A DNA stretch of 64,000 nucleotides from positions 192,598,031-192,662,030 of the forward strand of contig NC_088201.1 of the NCBI RefSeq assembly GCF_037126465.1. The letters are read 5' to 3'. A model generated the notes under the pieces. The model did not search any database. It saw nothing but the letters and a program-made list of their open reading frames with translations, and had not been told where the DNA came from. Numbering within the stretch: the first letter of the stretch is position 1; every line of letters begins with the position of its first letter. The position numbers and the translations under genes are program-made. This document shows, piece by piece, positions 33,890 to 44,785 of the stretch. This stretch comes from Ornithodoros turicata. Lineage: Eukaryota; Arthropoda; Arachnida; Ixodida; Argasidae.

Positions 33890-34947
33890 ATGCCTGCGCA
33901 ACATGTCTGCTCTGCTTCTTGGTGTAAAAACGATTCTAGAGTCCGAACGCCTAGTTCTTCCGATGCCTGGTCAACGACAGTCGATAGGTAAGTCATTTGT
34001 TATTGCTTCCTACCTTACAACACCGCATTCACTTCGTGTTTGGTAGATAAGTAGCTCAACAGTCACTGTAAATCCCGCACTTCGCTGTGACCGACCGCGT
34101 AGTTTTGCAGTTAGATGGTACATTATACCTATTTCTTTTCGTAAAACTGTTATGATTAAACAACCGCTCGTGTCGGTCTAAAGGCACGACAATAGCCTAA
34201 GTCTGTGACTCTCGCTGGTATCGCTCGGCACGTTTTATCCGACGTTGTTAACTTAGTAGCTGTGCTGTACGTAGCTCCAAAGCCAAGCTTGTCTGGGTAT
34301 TCGCCCAGGCTATATCATTGTGAAGTAGCGCAATAAAATATATTTTTTGTGCTTTGTACTTGGGTTTTTTGTAAGTAGGTTTGATCCCTATTCGTCGCAA
34401 AATTTCACATACACCCTGTGTCGGCAAAGTACGACGAACAAAGGAGCCGAACACGCAATCCTGCCTCGACAGCTCATCACACCCCATAGCTGCGAGCTTC
34501 TCACAACAGTACCACAATCGTTCTGTTTCTTCTCGCACTGAATACCAGCTTTTGTCTTTGTGTTTACATTGCACACTTTCATCATGCAACGTTCATCATG
34601 CTTAGCTGTATATCTGATCCCAATTTTAATCTTGCAGCCTCTGGGCTCCAGCCCACCATAGCAGCCTTACAGTCCTTGCTGAAGGCAACCCGACGTCGTC
34701 AGGCTTCTTTAAGCAAATTTCGGAACAAATGCCATGTAGTTTTCGTTACTGCAAACATATGCTGTGTACGTGTCGCTTGCATAAACGTATACCCCGCAAT
34801 AAAATTCTAAATGGGACAAAAACAGCCAAGGCTTCGTCGTTTTTCTGCAACTCCCACTGCATTAGAACAAACGCGAAGCAAATACAACGAAAGAGAGAAA
34901 CAAGAAAGAACAAAAAAAAAAAAAAAACGGAAGAAGAGCAGAAATGA
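33890..34947 (+). CDS. Candidate two-exon gene with THAP-like N-terminus
   Basis: ATG at 33890 begins MPAQHVCSASWCKNDSR, resembling the C-x(4)-C start of THAP zinc fingers. Exon one ends at 33987 with a consensus AG|GTAAGT donor. The only in-frame acceptor I found is TCTTGCAG at 34637; the joined frame stays open through CSFRYCKHMLCTC and a lysine-rich tract to a TGA at 34945-34947, about 135 residues. The proline/tryptophan and C-x2-H blocks of a complete THAP domain are not evident. AATAAA at 34799 lies inside the second exon, which argues for an earlier 3' end or a wrong exon. Two inverted CCAAT boxes (33632, 33670) precede it. Treat as tentative. Confidence 0.25.
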
Positions 34948-35836
34948 GGAAAGTAGTATACGAGACAAACGCGTGCACGTCATTCTACGTCATTGGTGAC
35001 ATAATCAAAAAAGAAAAAAAAAATAGAGTGGCTAGTCCTCAGTCATTGGTCCAGCGCCAGAGGTCACGTGAGTTTTCCGCTACAATAGGCTCCTATAAGG
35101 CAGCATCGCAGCCCTGTTTTGGCCACGGATCGACACCGGCACTTTCCCTTGAAACGCCGCACTCAATGCTAACGCATTAAAATGGTCGCCGCCGGATCGC
35201 CGAGACCGTGTGAGTTTTCACGGGCTGCTAACGAGAGTAAAGACAGGTTTTTTTCGGCACAATATCACACTGTACAAAAATCAAATAAACATGCTGTTCA
35301 CAATACTTGTTTAAAAACATTGTGGTCGTTGGGGTCGCTTTTTCTCAATATTTTTACCCGTATCTCAAAGCCTGCCGTCGAGGCTATGCACTCGGTCCAC
35401 GGAAGAGAAGTGAGTTTGGGGAACCCACTCAGTCGTTAGAGTACCTTTTTCCCGAGAGTCAAGACAAGATGTTGTGTGAGAGAACACGAATGACACTAAA
35501 TGCATATGCTACTCGTTGAAAGTGACACTAAAGCATAGTCCGTGTGACGGGGATATGAAGCAAGCTTTTATATGAAGCAATATGAAGCAAGCTGAAGCAA
35601 GCATTTACTTGTCCGGTCGTGATTAAGAAACGAAACAAAAGAAAAAAATCGCAGAAAAGGTGTGGGCGGTGCGGAATCACAGGGCTGCAACTGACTCCGT
35701 CCTCATCTTACTTGGCGCACTGCACTGTTATACTTAATACACATTAATCTAACGAACACGTTAAGTAGATTATACTGTGTAGTTTTTTAGTTTGTGGTAA
35801 TGTATAGTTTTTCTAAATTACTTTATCGTTATATAC
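34948..35836. other. CpG-containing upstream region
   Basis: Contains CCAGAGGTCACGTGAG (E-box/CACGTG) near 35060 and ATGGTCGCCGCCGGATCG at 35180. These could be promoter sequence and a non-coding or short first exon for the secreted-protein exon downstream, but no splice link is proven. Confidence 0.3.
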
Positions 35837-35876
35837 TTGCAGAAGTAATTAGTTCACCTCCAACACCTGATCCAGA

Positions 35877-35968
35877 ATGGCAGGGACTTACGTTATTCTG
35901 TTACTGATAAGCTGTCTGGCTGTGCTGATTAATGCTGTGGGCAGCGTACCAGTTGCTCAGAAAGAGAG
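35877..35968 (+). CDS. First coding exon of a secreted protein (signal peptide)
   Basis: The exon follows an acceptor (ATACTTGCAG, 35842) and a 34-bp 5' UTR. ATG at 35877 opens a 30-residue segment MAGTYVILLLISCLAVLINA then VGSVPVAQKE, ending at a consensus AG|GTAAGT donor after 35968. The 15-residue hydrophobic core and small residues near position 20-23 make a textbook signal peptide, with cleavage probably after NAVG or INA. Secreted proteins of this build, with a UTR intron and a short leader exon, are common among arthropod salivary and defence peptides. The following exons are not recognisable here, so mature function is unknown. A cysteine-bearing frame at 36330-36475 is a possible but unproven continuation. 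Confidence 0.7.
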
Positions 35969-37040
35969 GTAAGTTGTGCTGTGGTACTTGTCTTTTGGTA
36001 TCATTAGGATAATACTTAAAGGGACTCTCGCATCCATCCCGGTCGATTCCGAAACTTCAGTACGATGATATTCCTCGGTGATCTCTGAGAAGGGCAGCGA
36101 AAGCCGCAAGTGAATAGGCTGCGTATGTACTGAGCAATCTGATGAAATACATCACAGGAGCAGACGACGGATTGCGGAGGTCTCTCTCCACAAAACCTCG
36201 AAAACGTCACGCGTAATTGCACCAATGACAGCCCGTCTTCTCGCACAGCTGATCGGCGGGCGCCGGAAGGCGACGACGCTTCGCTTGCAAGCGATTCTGA
36301 GGAGTACAGCGTACAGCAGTGGTGAAATTGTGCCAGATGATTGCCCTTGCTATATACACCCTCTGCCACTACATCCTGTCGCAGGCGAATGTGCAGGCAG
36401 TGCGAACGAACGATCCGATGACACTTTCGTGTACGCTTCACATGTGATCGCTCATGACTGTGCACAGTTCAGTCAAGCACTTTTACAGTTGTCCACGAGA
36501 AAATGAAAGATTCCTCTGTGCCTAAGTGGAGCCTGACGAACACCTATGCAGTAGTTCTGTTATCTATGTATCAGCTGTATTTGACGTGTGTCTGCGGACG
36601 GAGCTCCAGCTGGTTTACGCTACGTACCCATCTTCTGTCGCGGTCACCGCAGCATGCGTCTTCTTGGGCCACTTGACAATAGGTAGGGTGACAAAATACG
36701 TGTCATACGTACGTCTACCGTGCGCTTGAGATACGTACGTTTTGCAAATGCTAGTTCTGAAGCTGAGCGAGATAGTGCTTGCCCATGAATATGAACTGTG
36801 ACAGATGGCATAATTTCCATTTATAGCTGCTCAGGCGACCAGCTATGCTAGTGGAAAGTATTTTTATTCCCCGATTTATTCATCCTTGCATACCTTGGTA
36901 TCACATGAAAACGGAGGACTGCAATCCATTTTCTTTTTCAAAAATACTGCGTCTAGATAGAAAACTCACTTGGCAAACGACTTTGCGCGGATTGACAGCC
37001 GACCCCTTGACCTCAGACTCATTTTGGGACCGTGGGACAA
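35969..37040. other. Putative intron or flank of the signal-peptide gene
   Basis: No exon can be assigned with confidence. Frames at 36016-36465 (minus) and 36225-36506 (plus) lack known domains. Confidence 0.35.
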
Positions 37041-37047
37041 ACGAAAG

Positions 37048-37180
37048 CAGATGTCCGTCTTGCGACCCTTTATCAAATTCTGGAAACTACCGGCCTGACC
37101 GACTTCCTCTAAGACCCCGTCAGCGTCCTCATCACCATCCTCTCATTCCCCCCCCCCCCCAATAGCAATGGGATAGCATT
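37048..37180 (+). pseudogene. LINE 3'-end fragment
   Basis: The plus strand reads ADVRLATLYQILETTGLTDF then a stop, followed by CGTCAGCGTCCTCATCACCA and C-rich 3' UTR. This is the same C-terminal pattern (..L..FL..TGL..LL stop) as the LINE fragment that ends at 48177. The upstream body is missing. A (CT)n run at 37207-37226 follows. Confidence 0.5.
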
Positions 37181-37665
37181 CTGCTCAATGAGCGGAAGTC
37201 ATCCCCATATCATCGTCATCATGTATCTCTCTCTCTCTCTCTCTCACTTAAAAGGGTTGATACACTTTCATAGATGTGGTTAATTACATTATGAACGCAT
37301 TGAATTACATGCCAGAACACAGAGGGGAAAAAAATATTCTTCTACATGTCGTACATAGCGGGATACAAGCCATCGAACAGACTCCCGAGCAAAGTGCAGA
37401 CGTCACAGACCTCCGAGTTGCGTTCATTTAAAATAAAATATTCTTGAATCTTGAAGCTTTAATATTCGCAATTTTTGTCTTTGCATTTGCAGTCGCGTAC
37501 TCGAGTACTTGATGGGAAAGTACTAGACAAAATTCATTAAACAACACAATTGCAGCTGTACTTCAAGTAAACTACAACTACTCAGGAATCTACTTAAAGT
37601 AGTACTTAAGTACTGTACGTAGTACATCAAGTACTACCTATCACTGGATATTACCATATCATATA

Positions 37666-39162
37666 CCGGGTGTTTCTCAAAGGTCTCCCAGCTGAAAATT
37701 GGCAAGCAGGTGGTGCTCTTTCTTCTTACTCATCATCCCTGAGACATCCACCAAGAACTGAGCAGTGAGCGGCTCATTTGCATACACTCATTACTTATGC
37801 AAGACCACTATGTAGCTTTTACATTTTACTACAGGCGTTTCCGGAACCTCTGTTTGACTGACGGAGACCTTCGACGAAAAATATTCCAGGAAAGACCCCG
37901 CGTTGACACCCTCTGTTTTCTTTTTTTTTTTTTGAGTAAATAAATTGGCCACGGTTTGCATGGGGTAAAGTTGGGCTACTTGAAGACGGGGGCAAGTGGA
38001 GGACAGTTCGGATTTTTCGCGTGGCATTTTCTTAGCAATAAGTTTTTCTCGTCTGTCATATCAGGGTGAGCATTGCCGGTTGTCTGGGCTTTGAAGTAAC
38101 GTGTTGACGTTCTGCACGTGACTTTTTAGAAAGAAATCAGACGCTGTTTTGCAGATGTGGTCGAGAAAAGAGGGGCCTTTTTTTTGTCCCATCTGTAACT
38201 TCCGCGACCATTGACTTCCAATTTGCTCACTTCTGCTCCTCGGCTAATAAAATATGACCTCACCGTTATGATGCTGTGTCACTGCCCTGTGTTTCTATGT
38301 GCACTACTCGTGGCTGACCTTTCAGCTGACACAAACAAAAAACAAAATTTAAACCGGACATTAATTTTTTGATGTCTTCAACTTACACATAGGGTAGGGT
38401 AAGTTGATGAAAGTATGTAGCCTGTCATTTTTGGCTCGTGCGAAGTAAATATCTGGTTTAGCACCACAGTAATTTGTGGATCATTTCTCAAAGGTTTGGG
38501 GACTCAGTTAACGAATTATGGAGCTGTTTAGCCGATTATTCTGACTGCTATTAACAAAATAGTTCAGCTATCTTCAACATAGACCACCTTACCCTATTTT
38601 TTGCCCGAACAATGCGATATTTGTCCCAGCTGTCCGGCTGTCAATTATGTGTTCATCCGCCTGGTTCACCCGCGGGGGTGACAGAAGATGAGGGACAGAC
38701 AGAAGAGATGCTTCTACGCATTCGTCATCAATCCTCATCATGATAAAGGCACGCCACGCCGCTGTTACTTTTTTTCCGCCACCCACCGTCTGTGAACCAG
38801 GCGGATGAACACGTAATTGGAAATCGGATAGCTGAGCGAAAGAGCGCATTGGAACGCTGCTCCGTGCAAAAAAATATGTAAACCGAAACCAATTAATTAC
38901 CCTAAAAATCGCCAAGCGTCGACGCGTTTTTTATTTATCTGGCACATTTCTCGCTGAATGTTCCGGTCAGTGAAACAGAGGTTCCCAAAGCCTCCAAAGC
39001 ACATACTAAAAGTGATAAGTTTTATTTAATTAATGAGCGTATTTGGGGGGAGGCAAAAGAACCGCTTGGCCGATGTCTCAAGGATGATAACTAAAAAGAA
39101 AGCTCGATAGCGCCATCTGTATGTGAATTATTCCAGCTGGGAGACCTCCGAGAAACACCCGG
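37666..39162. mobile_element. Tc1/mariner-type element with long (~260 bp) inverted repeats
   Basis: Ends CCGGGTGTTTCTC / GAGAAACACCCGG are flanked by TA (37664-37665, 39163-39164). The inverted repeats continue well inside: AGGTCTCCCAGCTG, TCATCCTTGAGACATC, CCTCTGTTTCACTGAC blocks pair over roughly 260 bp with about 25 per cent divergence. A second inner inverted pair, GTTCATCCGCCTGGTTCAC (about 38651 and 38795), lies in the middle. No intact transposase in 1.5 kb. 37490-37650, just left, is a relic of AGTACTTAAGTACT words ending in ATCACTG, like the hAT relics elsewhere. Confidence 0.85.
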
Positions 39163-40146
39163 TATATCGCATATCGATATCATATACAGGGTGTTTCACC
39201 TAACGTAAAAAAAAAGATCGATTTATCAGACCACTATGGGGTCAACGCTATCTCGGTGATTTTGCCATGACTTCTGAGCACATTTACCCAATTTGATACG
39301 CGCGAAATTGAATTTTCCCAACTGAACTCTGAAATTTGTCCAGTTAACTTCGTGTTTTTCTTTTTTTTTTAGGAAAGCGCACGACAGATTTAACCAATTC
39401 TATTGCAAAATACATTCACTAGTACGATGGTAATAGGCGAAAAAAAAAAAAAAAACTGTTCAAACCGTCGTTTCTTGGCGCGTAAATTTCAGGCCGCGCT
39501 CAGACAATGCCGCCAACATAACAGAAGGCCCAAGCACTATTCCACGTACTTGGCCCTGCTGTCGCTGTTGGCGATAGATACATGTGACATTACCGAAGGA
39601 GCGAAGAAGCGAAAAGCTGCCTCATTGAAAATGTATGGCGGCCGGTCCAGGTACGTGACGTTATCTCAAGAGTGCTCGGGCAACACCACCTAGACAGAGA
39701 AAGCCTGCTTACTCGTCGACGAGTGGCGCATCAACTAATAGTCAGCCAATCAGGATCGTGTTTTCAACGGTGGCAGCCAATCACGAACGTGCTTTCACCG
39801 GTCGTGGCCATGCAGACGAACCACCGTCGTCTGCAAGTTGTGATTGAAAGTCCCCGCGTACTAAATGCGAAAACTTGGAAATAACAATGAAAAAATGACT
39901 AGGAAATAAATAAATAATGGAAATAAAGCGCTAAACGGTCCCATATCTTTCTCAAGACCGATTTTTTGGAAACCGTGTTGTACTTTTTGTCTACACATTC
40001 AGATCGGCAGGTTCCAAGTAAGCTGCAATCATTTGCGGGTTCTTGAATTCGCAGAACGGCGCATCGCAGTAGCAGACGAATTCTGATTATATATGTCTAC
40101 GTGGCGAAGGAGGGAGAGGAGGCAATACGCAGGCCTTCTGTATCTA

Positions 40147-40768
40147 CAGGGTGAATTTAGCAAAGGTTACACATTTCGATCGAGACGTAAAAATATAAGA
40201 TAACGTCTCTGGCGTTTCAAACTTTGCGGACTGATAGTCATTCGCAATAGGTTTTACCCTTATTTTTTTTTTCAAATGCTATTACTTTGTTGAGAAAAGC
40301 TAGAAGCAAAGCAAATTCTCACGCCATGTATTTCCTATGGCCTATACCGCACGCAAACCGCCATTTTTTCCTCTGTCTGCTTCACGTTCATATCACCACG
40401 TATAGGTGTCGCTGCTTAGAGAAGAAGCAAAACAAGAACCAAAAAATAACCAACAACCAGATGCAGGGTTTCGAGGCAGCGCCACCTATACGTGGTAATG
40501 TGGACGTGAAACAGAGATAGGAAAACATGGCGGTTTTCGTGCAGTATAGGCCATAGGAAATGCATGGGGTGAGAATTTGCTTTATTTTTAACTTTTTCTC
40601 TACAAAATGGTAACGCTTGAAAAAAATATTGATAAAACTTGAGACAAATGACTATAAGTGTGCAGCAAAGTTTGAAGCGCAAGAGACGTCACCTTCGACG
40701 CGATCGAAATGTGTAACGCTATTTTTAAGACGCGATCGAAATGTGTAACCTTTCCTAAATTCACCCTG
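40147..40768. mobile_element. Foldback mariner-type MITE, CAGGGTGAATTTAG ends
   Basis: Ends CAGGGTGAATTTAGCAAAGG and, inverted, CAGGGTGAATTTAGGAAAGG are flanked by TA (40145-40146 and 40769-40770). The two halves are inverted copies over nearly the whole length (e.g. CCATAGGAAATGCATGG opposite CCATGTATTTCCTATGG), with a loop of about 40 bp near 40430-40470. One arm has an extra copy of the CGCGATCGAAATGTGTAAC block. Confidence 0.9.
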
Positions 40769-41027
40769 TAGGTGGCGTTGGCTCAGGCCCTTTGTTGTTA
40801 CGTACCTGCCCTTACACTTTCCCCTTTTCCAAGCTTCCGCTGATAACGGCGCAGTACGGTTGTAACGCAAAGTTGTCTAACAGATGAGCGAGAAGGAAAC
40901 AGGAAGGGGAGGGTGACCGTTTTTCTGCGGTAGCGTCTTGCATTAATAGAGAGTTTTTGGTACATCGTAAGTTAGGGCGATAGCGTACGCAACAGATATC
41001 GTTGGTAGTTCTGCGCACAGTGCCAAG

Positions 41028-41486
41028 CAGAGGCGTAGCCAGACCTCCAAGGTGTGTGTGTGTGGGTGTGTGGGTGGGGGCTCGCTACGAAAACGCGCCC
41101 CACTTCCGCCCGCCCCCTGCTATTCCTGGGTGCGCCAACACCCACATTCTACTGCCAGATGGCTATCGTACACACCGCAAGATAAGAGATGCAGATCTAG
41201 ACTGATTTGAACATTCACAATGCCACAATGCGATTACATGTAGGCTGTTATGACCAATGAGGCCCCGTCACCAGATTGGAAGTAGCTTGATGCGCTCGTA
41301 CTTTGAAAGCCATTCAAGACTGTAGACAGACGGAAGAACTGCAAGAAATTCTGCAATCGTCACACTGGTCCCCCTCCTCCCAGATATTATTTTCTCATCG
41401 GATTTGCATGATTTGCGTGGGCCGTTCCGTGGCAGGTAGGGGGGCTCGAGCCTCCCCTAGCCCGCACCCCCGTGGCTACTCCAGTG
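41028..41486. mobile_element. hAT MITE, CAGTGGCGTAGCCA family, inverse orientation
   Basis: Ends CAGAGGCGTAGCCAGAC and, inverted, CACTGGAGTAGCCACGG bound 459 bp. Flanks GTGCCAAG (41020-41027) and GCGCCAAG (41487-41494) are an 8-bp duplication with one mismatch. Read backwards it matches the copy at 23941 over CTAGGGGGGCTCGAG, CCTACCTGCCACGGA and the GCAAATCCGA segment. Confidence 0.88.
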
Positions 41487-41947
41487 GCGCCAAGCTTTCT
41501 TTCTGTTATGAACGTGCGCAGAACCATCAACGCTATCCCTTGCGTACGCAATGGCGATAGAGTACGATGCACTAAAACTCTATAATTTGACGAAGAACTG
41601 AGCTCGTGCGACAATTTGCGCGTCTCCAAACGACGTTTTTAGAAAACAAAAATGTCAGCTATTACCAAAGCAGGAGGGAATGTGTTTTACAATACACTGG
41701 GGTAAATCCGACGTGCGCTTTTTGTTTCTGTAAAAAACAAATAAAATAAATAAAACGTGAGGTTGACTTGGCAGTTGGCACTTGAATTGGTTGGAGACCG
41801 CGCGGTGGAGGCGCGAATTAAGCTTCATAAAAGTGCTCAAGAGTCATGTCAAAATCTCCCCCCGTGATAAATAGCATAGACACCATAGTATTCAGACAAG
41901 TAGATTTTTAATTTTTAATAATTTCAAGTTAGGTGAAACACACTGTA

Positions 41948-42947
41948 TATAAAAATGTTGATGTTGATGTCGACAAAAAAAAGTAATAAGGAGAAAAATG
42001 TTATTCTATTCGTGGCTATTTCCTTGCAGCAAGGGCGCCCACCGCATTGCCAAGCGAAGCCCTCCATTGTGCAGCTTGGGTTCGTGCGGGTACAATAATT
42101 TGGGACATCGACTGAATCAATACTACCAACACATGGCAAAGCCTAACTCTGGTGGAACAGGCGTCAATTCCTACGGACGGCGAAGAAGATCTGTCTCTGA
42201 TAGAAAGCAGCTTCTACGCCACTTGAGTAGCAGTGCAACGCACCGTTGAACGTTAAACCATCGGGCCATATCCGAAGACGAGTCATCAAGACAAAGGGCT
42301 TGAACCTCGTACTTTGCCACTTCCCGTACATTAGGAATAAATATCTTGCAATCTTGGAAGAACGCAATTTTTTATCATTTGAGTGTCATGGGAGGACAAC
42401 CTCAATAACTTCCCAGCACTTTGCACTTTCTCGTAAAAATGAATAGAAAAAAATTGTGGCAAAAATCCCATGCAGATTGTCATTGAAATGCGATTGCATT
42501 GATGAGCTCATCGCGAGCATTCTCCGAAGACAGACAGTAGAAGCCCGTGGAGACTCAAGTAGGTGACGTACTTGGCAACCACTAGCTCGTCTATGTCCCT
42601 GACGAAGACAAAATCGAAGACAAAGATTGCCCGTACGGGTTGTGGGAATTTTATCGTTGCTGACTAATCCGCGAACCAGTTGTCCTGGGACCTCCGTAGT
42701 AAAGTCTCCTCTGAGAATCATGGGCATGCTGTGTTCCACGTAAGTTTCCAGAGCAATTGAATAGTTTTCCTAGAAAGAAACTCTTAATCTCGTCTTTGAT
42801 CCTGTTGATTGTTCATGTTCTTATAGGCACCTTGAGGGTCGGGTTGTGTTTGTCTGTTTATGTCTCAGCCCCAGAACAGTTACTTTCTAGGCAGTTGTCA
42901 TGTCAATGAAAAAAAAAATGGCTAGGAAGCAAGCGAGCTGGTGAAGA
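41948..42947. other. No supported gene
   Basis: Frames at 41998-42249 and 42386-42739 have no recognisable domain. The minus strand at 42386-42739 (..RGDFTTEVPGQLVRGLV..) hints at an old endonuclease-domain scrap of a LINE but is too weak to call. Confidence 0.4.
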
Positions 42948-43572
42948 TGATGCATAATGTAAAACCCCGAGACTAGGGAACACTAGAGCACTAGAAAAGC
43001 AAGTTTCAGAGTACCGCCAACCGCTTGGCTTGACTTGGCTTCGCCTCACGTAACCAACCAACGACGCCATTTCCCTTCCACGCAAATTGGGCCAGCTGTG
43101 TTGACGCTCTGCGACAAATGCAATTTTATGTAATCTCGCGTGAGATTACCTGTGCTAGACGATCCCAGACGGTACATAAACTATACTGTCTGTACAGATA
43201 TAGGGGCATAGCCAATTTCAAAGCGAAAAAGGACCTCCTAGGTAGGGAAAATATAATACCACTTATACAATAATTTGATTTAAAAACACAGGCGTCAGAC
43301 TGTAGTATTTTAATCAACAGGGCCAGTGATCTATGGCAGCATTACATGTACAAGAGCTAACCAAATGAATAAATAAATGGAAGGGATATGGTGGATCACG
43401 GTCACGTGGGTGGATTCGGCCAATAACCATCGCGGCGGCAAAGGGAAAAGGCTGGCGGTACTCTGAAACTTGTTTTTCTAGTGTTCTAGGGAACACGAAG
43501 GGAGACTAGAGAACACGTGTTGTGTCTCTCCCTTCGTGTTTCCTAGTCTCGGGGTTTTACATTGTGCATCAG
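42948..43572. repeat. Large foldback, AAACCCCGAGACTAGGGAAC family
   Basis: Left arm GATGCATAATGTAAAACCCC through TTTCAGAGTACCGCCA (42948-43020) pairs with 43452-43572. The right arm has an extra internal palindrome (GAACACGAAGGGAG...CTCCCTTCGTGTT, 43488-43543) that the left arm lacks. The spacer of about 430 bp is unrelated sequence. A short relative is at 24639-24729. Confidence 0.65.
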
Positions 43573-44186
43573 TTGTCATGCGTACGTGTTCCGTCTGTGT
43601 GTTAGCTCTGTGGAAAAATGTTCGACAGCAACCAACTAGCTCATCGTGTAGTTCTCTTTAGAAAATCCCGGTGTAATGTACACCAGCACGATGAAGGTAC
43701 GGCATCCTCGTAGTCCACTTTTACGACGCATAGCCAATCATCCCGGCATGTTACGGTGGTACAGAGAGCATCCCAATGAAGGCTACTGAGAGATGATCGT
43801 GTGTCTTTTGTGGTTAGTGGTTCACTGCGACTACCCGATTTCCAGAGCAAGAAGGACTGCACACCGCTTCATCTCCTGTACCACCATCATCTTTCCCCTC
43901 TCTCTTTCATCCTTCCCTCTTCCCCCTCCCCTTGGTGCAACGGGCGTCAACCCCTGAGCAGGCTGATCGCACCTTCCCCAAACATTACCCCCCCCCCCCC
44001 CCCCCCGACCCTTCGTTTCGTTTCGTTTCTCTTCTGTTTAGCGATCAGAAGCTGAGATTCGGTTTATTGCTTCGGTTTATCGGAGCGGGGGCGGGTCCCA
44101 GAGCCAGTGTCCAACGTGTAATTCCGGTATACGAACAGGCTGGTAAAGGAATGCGCCACTGCCTGAGAAGAACATAGTTTGGTTAG
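43573..44186. other. No supported gene; poly-C tract
   Basis: A run of about 22 C lies at 43986-44007, followed by (CGTTT)n. Nothing else recognised. Confidence 0.5.
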
Positions 44187-44188
44187 CT

Positions 44189-44341
44189 CCCAAGCAGCAC
44201 AATGTACTGAAAGTCGAGTGCAATAGGGGTGGACGGTATGTGTCTTATCAATGTTATTTAGTTTCACGAGTCTGTTCAAGGCCTTCCACCTACCCCTCCA
44301 CCCCTATTGCACTCGACTTCCAGTACATTGTGCTGCTTGGG
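44189..44341. mobile_element. Foldback MITE with CCCAAGCAGCAC termini
   Basis: The 153-bp unit is an almost perfect inverted repeat: CCCAAGCAGCACAATGTACT and onward for 45 bp on each arm. It is flanked by CT on both sides (44187-44188, 44342-44343), again a 2-bp non-TA duplication as at 17862. Shares the 12-bp terminus with that larger element but no internal sequence. Confidence 0.85.
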
Positions 44342-44470
44342 CTGCTTCCTGTGAGCGTTGAATAAAGTCATGTACCCGTATTCACCAGTCGACTTAAACC
44401 ATTGGTTTAGTGACGTCGGGTTTAAAACGATCACGTGATCTCTCCGGCTATGAAGCGCCATCCAAAGGGT

Positions 44471-44774
44471 GGAGGAGGAGGAGGAGGAGGAGTGTCTTTG
44501 GGAGGAACCCGAGAGGTCTGCCTGCCTGATTAGGCGGCATGTTTCTCGGGAAGGGAAAGGTGGTGGAGAGGAGGAGAGGAAAGGGTGAAGTGGAAGACCG
44601 AGCGGAATCCGCTCGGGGGGAGGATAGCTGCGTCCATGGGCCGACTTCAGGGGAACTGTGCCGGCATACGCCTATTACACATCTGAGGGAAACCCAAGAA
44701 AAACCCCAGACGGCACAGCCGGCCCGCGGATTCGAACCGCGGACCTCCCAGTCTCCAAGCGCACCGGAGCTGGT
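44471..44774 (-). mobile_element. tRNA-derived SINE (subfamily with (TCC)n tail)
   Basis: On the minus strand the head holds GCGGTTCGAATCCGCGG (B box) and GCGCTTGGAGACTGGGAGGT; the body continues to a (TCC)n tail at 44488-44471. Flanked by the 11-bp duplication ATCCAAAGGGT (44460-44470, 44775-44785). The A box is lost at the 5' end. Same subfamily as 57931-58258. Confidence 0.92.
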
Positions 44775-44785
44775 ATCCAAAGGGT

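Larger units (their letters stand above)
39187..41945. mobile_element. Tc1/mariner-type element with nested MITEs
   Basis: Ends CAGGGTGTTTCACCTAACG and, inverted, CAGTGTGTTTCACCTAAC are flanked by TA (39185-39186, 41946-41947). Inverted similarity continues about 150 bp inward (ACTATGGGGTCAACGC versus ACTATGGTGTCTATGC; TGACTTCTGAGCAC versus TGACTCTTGAGCAC). The interior holds two later insertions, 40147-40768 and 41028-41486, leaving about 1.7 kb. No transposase frame is recognisable. Confidence 0.8.

Noticed and set aside
36225..36506. Second exon of the signal-peptide gene
   Set aside because: Has cysteines but no convincing acceptor in the right phase; left unassigned.
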